Source: CAIVND01 sp035532075
GTDB taxonomy: Bacteria > Actinomycetota > Acidimicrobiia > Acidimicrobiales > Bog-793
DNA: 7,627 nt
Assembly (NCBI GenBank): GCA_035532075.1
Contig: DATKRV010000106.1
Location: forward strand, 1-7,627
Reading direction: 5' to 3'
In this document: one piece after another, positions 6,027-7,627 of the stretch
Layout: every line of letters starts with the position of its first letter
How positions within the stretch are numbered: the first letter of the stretch is position 1
Made by a program: the position numbers and the translations under genes
Notes under the pieces: model-generated
Told to the model about the DNA's origin: nothing
Seen by the model: only the letters and a program-made list of their open reading frames with translations
Databases searched by the model: none

Positions 6027-6731
6027 TTCTCCGCCTCGAAGAGGACCTCGAGCCGCTTGACGACCGGAGCCATGAGTTCTGGCGTCGAGGATAAGTACCA
6101 GTACGTCGAAGCCGGATTGACGTGCCCCATCACCGTCGAGAGCAGTGGTAAGAGGGCATCGACGTCGGCACCGTCTTGTTGCCAAGAGGTGAGCGTGGTG
6201 ACCGCGAAACGGTGGCGGAAATCATGGAGCCGTGGGCGACAGCGCGATGAGGTGGTCTCGATGCCGGCCGCTTTGCAAAGATGTGAGAACGTGCGCTGCA
6301 CCGATGCGCATGCCGGTGACGGCGAGCAGGCCGATCACCGTCTCATAGGTGTGCGCGAGCAGTGGGGAGCGAAGTGAACGTGCTGTTGCCATGATCGCCT
6401 CGACCTCGGCGTCGCTGTAGAGATAGGGAACAGCACGAGCGGGCCGACCCGAAAAACAGCTGGCCGGCGGCACCTCGGTTGCCGTATCGATGCTCTTTAC
6501 GAAGGTGGCGAATCCCCGCACGACGCTGAGGCGCTGGCCGAGCCAGCCCGGACTCGCACTGGTTGGCGAACAGGCCCAGCAAAGCGCGAGCTCGGTCGTG
6601 ATCACCTTTGCGTCCCTCTCGTCGAGAAAGTCGAGGAACTGCCCAAGCAGGCGCTCGGCGATGACGAGCCGGTAGCCGAGGCCCCGGCGCAGTGCGAGGT
6701 AGTGCGCGAGCACCTCGTGGAGATCGCTCAT
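6023..6731 (-). pseudogene. Tyrosine recombinase, second gene of the RIT trio (RitB-like), internal deletion
   Basis: The N-terminal part starts at the ATG at 6731 (MSDLHEVLAHYLALRRGLGY), which overlaps the upstream gene's stop. It runs to LLAVTGMRIG, containing the first catalytic Arg (R142, at 6306-6308), and ends at about 6300. The remainder is in another frame: QRTFSHLCKAAGI, then RPRLHDFRHRFAV with His and Arg of the HxxR motif, then LSTVMGHVNPASTYWYLS with the His and the nucleophile Tyr, ending FEAEK and TGA at 6023. From the catalytic Arg to the HxxR His there are about 27 codons, against about 96 in XerD. About 70 codons are therefore gone, including the beta-hairpin lysine, and the junction is out of frame. 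The protein cannot be made whole. The N-terminal frame reads on to a stop at 6222. Confidence 0.82.
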
Positions 6732-7492
6732 TGTGCACTTCCCGGCCACGGACGGGCGAGCGCGGACAACCGGGCCCGATCGACCTTCGCGTAGATCGCC
6801 GTCGAGGTCGCCGAGCGCTGTCGAAGGGCCTCACCAATCTCGGCGAGGTTCGCTCCGTTGGCGAGCATCGTGCTCGCCGCGGTGTGGCGGAGCCGGTGTG
6901 CGCCAACGTGAGCAAGCCCGGTCCGATCGCACGCGTCATAGACGACCCCGCTGACCCTTGGCATCGTCAGCCCACGGAATGGTGCATAGCAGCGCACAAA
7001 GACGTGGCGATCAACAGTTGGTGGTCGTCCCTCGCGGAGATATCCGGCGATCGCCGCGCCGACGTCTTTGGGCAACGGCACCGCCTCATCACGGCGTGCC
7101 TTGCCATGCACGATGAGCTCGCCACGTCGCCAGTCGAGGTCCGCGAGCACCATCGCCACGACCTCACCGGCGCGCAGTCCGAGGCGAACGAGCAGCGTCA
7201 AGATCGCGAAGTCGCGCTGTCCCCTTGCGCTCGAACGGTCACAGCTTTCGAGCAGACGTTGCACCGAGCTGTCCGAGATGCCCTTTGGTAACCCACTCAT
7301 CCGCCAACCGGCCACCGGCGGCACGGCGTTGTGCAGTGGACGGGTGATGACACCCTCGAGGTAGCAAAAGCGCAGGAACGAGCGGAGGGCGGGCACGACG
7401 ATCGGCGCGGTCGTCGCGCGTGAACGAGGTATGTTCGCCGTCACGAATCGCGTCACGTCGAACGCTTCGACGCGCGACCAGTTAATCCGAAC
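6728..7492 (-). pseudogene. Tyrosine recombinase, first gene of the RIT trio (RitA-like), N-terminally truncated
   Basis: The open frame begins after a TAA at 7493-7495. Recognisable homology starts at RVEAFDVTRFVTAN, which in relatives lies well over 100 residues into the protein, so most of the N-terminal DNA-binding domain is missing. The first possible start is a GTG at 7456, giving 242 residues (numbering from there). Catalytic residues are R95 in RLGLRAGEV, K119 in VHGKARRDEAVPL, H187 and R190 in GAHRLRHTAAS, and Y222 in TAIYAKVDRA. The residue that should be His, nine before the Tyr, is Q213 (ALRQRS where relatives have LRHRS). It ends in ARPWPGSAQ, typical for this class, and its TGA overlaps the next gene's ATG. 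Truncation plus the His-to-Gln change suggest it is inactive, though a short GTG-started product is possible. Confidence 0.76.
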
Positions 7493-7515
7493 TTACGGCT
7501 CCTCTACCCCCCGAT

Positions 7516-7558
7516 TCATCCCCTGAGCAGGAGATTGCTCATCATTTGGGGTCGATGA
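7516..7558. other. Imperfect 43-bp palindrome / hairpin
   Basis: Nested inverted arms share one centre: TCATC (7516-7520) with GATGA (7554-7558), CCC (7521-7523) with GGG (within 7548-7551), and TGAGCA (7524-7529) with TGCTCA (7536-7541) around a 6-nt loop. A 6-nt asymmetry separates the inner and middle arms. No T-run follows on either strand, so it is not a classic intrinsic terminator. It lies between the truncated recombinase gene and a possible plus-strand start at 7611. It could be a regulator site, a recombination site or an element end. Confidence 0.4.
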
Positions 7559-7595
7559 TGTAGACACGAGTATGCGTGCAATCACGAGAATGGTA

Positions 7596-7604
7596 TGCGA
7601 TAAT
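7596..7604 (+). promoter_or_regulatory. Extended -10 box of a candidate leaderless promoter
   Basis: TGCGATAAT combines an extended TGn with GATAAT (five of six -10 matches). It ends 6 nt before the ATG at 7611, so transcription would begin at or near the start codon. No convincing -35 box is needed with an extended -10, and none is clear. Confidence 0.35.
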
Positions 7605-7610
7605 TAGTCC

Positions 7611-7627
7611 ATGACTCGGATGATTGG
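7611..7627 (+). CDS. Possible start of a gene running off the right edge
   Basis: Only the first five codons and part of a sixth are visible (M T R M I, then GG). The call depends entirely on the well-placed TGCGATAAT box just upstream; no ribosome binding site is present. The product cannot be identified. Confidence 0.25.

Larger units (their letters stand above)
5020..7492 (-). mobile_element. Degenerate RIT (recombinase-in-trio) element
   Basis: Three different tyrosine recombinase genes follow each other on the minus strand, in the order of decreasing coordinates 7492-6728, 6731-6023 and 6026-5037. Both junctions are ATGA overlaps (6728-6731 and 6023-6026), implying translational coupling. 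This tandem, overlapping trio is the defining feature of RIT elements, in which ritA, ritB and ritC are thought to act together. The region is visibly richer in G+C than the left half. Only the third gene seems complete. The element's ends are not certain; loosely similar sequences containing TCCG and TTAC lie at 5023-5040 and 7480-7496. The upstream end has lost the 5' part of the first gene. Confidence 0.72.

Noticed and set aside
5037..6185. Longer start at 6185 for the third recombinase
   Set aside because: The extra 53 residues lack homology and overlap the well-conserved C-terminus of the second recombinase. The ATG at 6026 forms the expected ATGA coupling.

Overview
The window looks like a bacterial chromosome segment, most likely from an actinomycete. 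This rests on the transposase and group II intron protein types and on two promoter-like sites sitting directly against a start codon. An acidimicrobial lineage is possible, but I cannot prove it from 7.6 kb. It falls into two contrasting halves.

Left half (about 1-3880): an intact-looking metabolic locus. Two overlapping-style genes on the minus strand encode LivM-like (cut by the window edge) and LivH-like permeases of a branched-chain-amino-acid-type ABC importer. A 376-bp divergent intergenic region separates them from a plus-strand LacI-family regulator. It contains a perfect GCAATCGATTGC palindrome, which has the classic LacI-family operator form. Downstream of the regulator is a 323-aa protein of the 4,5-dihydroxyphthalate decarboxylase (Pht5)/periplasmic-binding-protein-fold family. 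Together they suggest import and turnover of a small, perhaps aromatic, carboxylate under LacI-type control. The substrate is not identifiable.

Middle (about 3880-5020): a graveyard of three mobile-element fragments. In order they are the C-terminal-domain piece of an IS110-family transposase (minus), the 3' end of a group II intron (minus; a decayed maturase C-terminus followed by a domain-V-like hairpin), and a YREK-type IS701-like transposase fragment (plus). The last abuts the maturase at about 4573. All carry frameshifts, stops or truncations.

Right half (about 5020-7490, minus strand): three tyrosine recombinase genes in tandem, joined by ATGA stop/start overlaps, the arrangement of a RIT (recombinase-in-trio) element. 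Only the third gene (ritC-like) looks intact, with all six catalytic residues. The middle gene has an internal out-of-frame deletion of about 70 codons. The first lacks its N-terminus and one active-site histidine. The element is therefore probably immobile by itself. The last 130 bp hold an imperfect palindrome and a candidate leaderless start of a gene that runs off the right edge. I found no tRNA, rRNA or CRISPR array.
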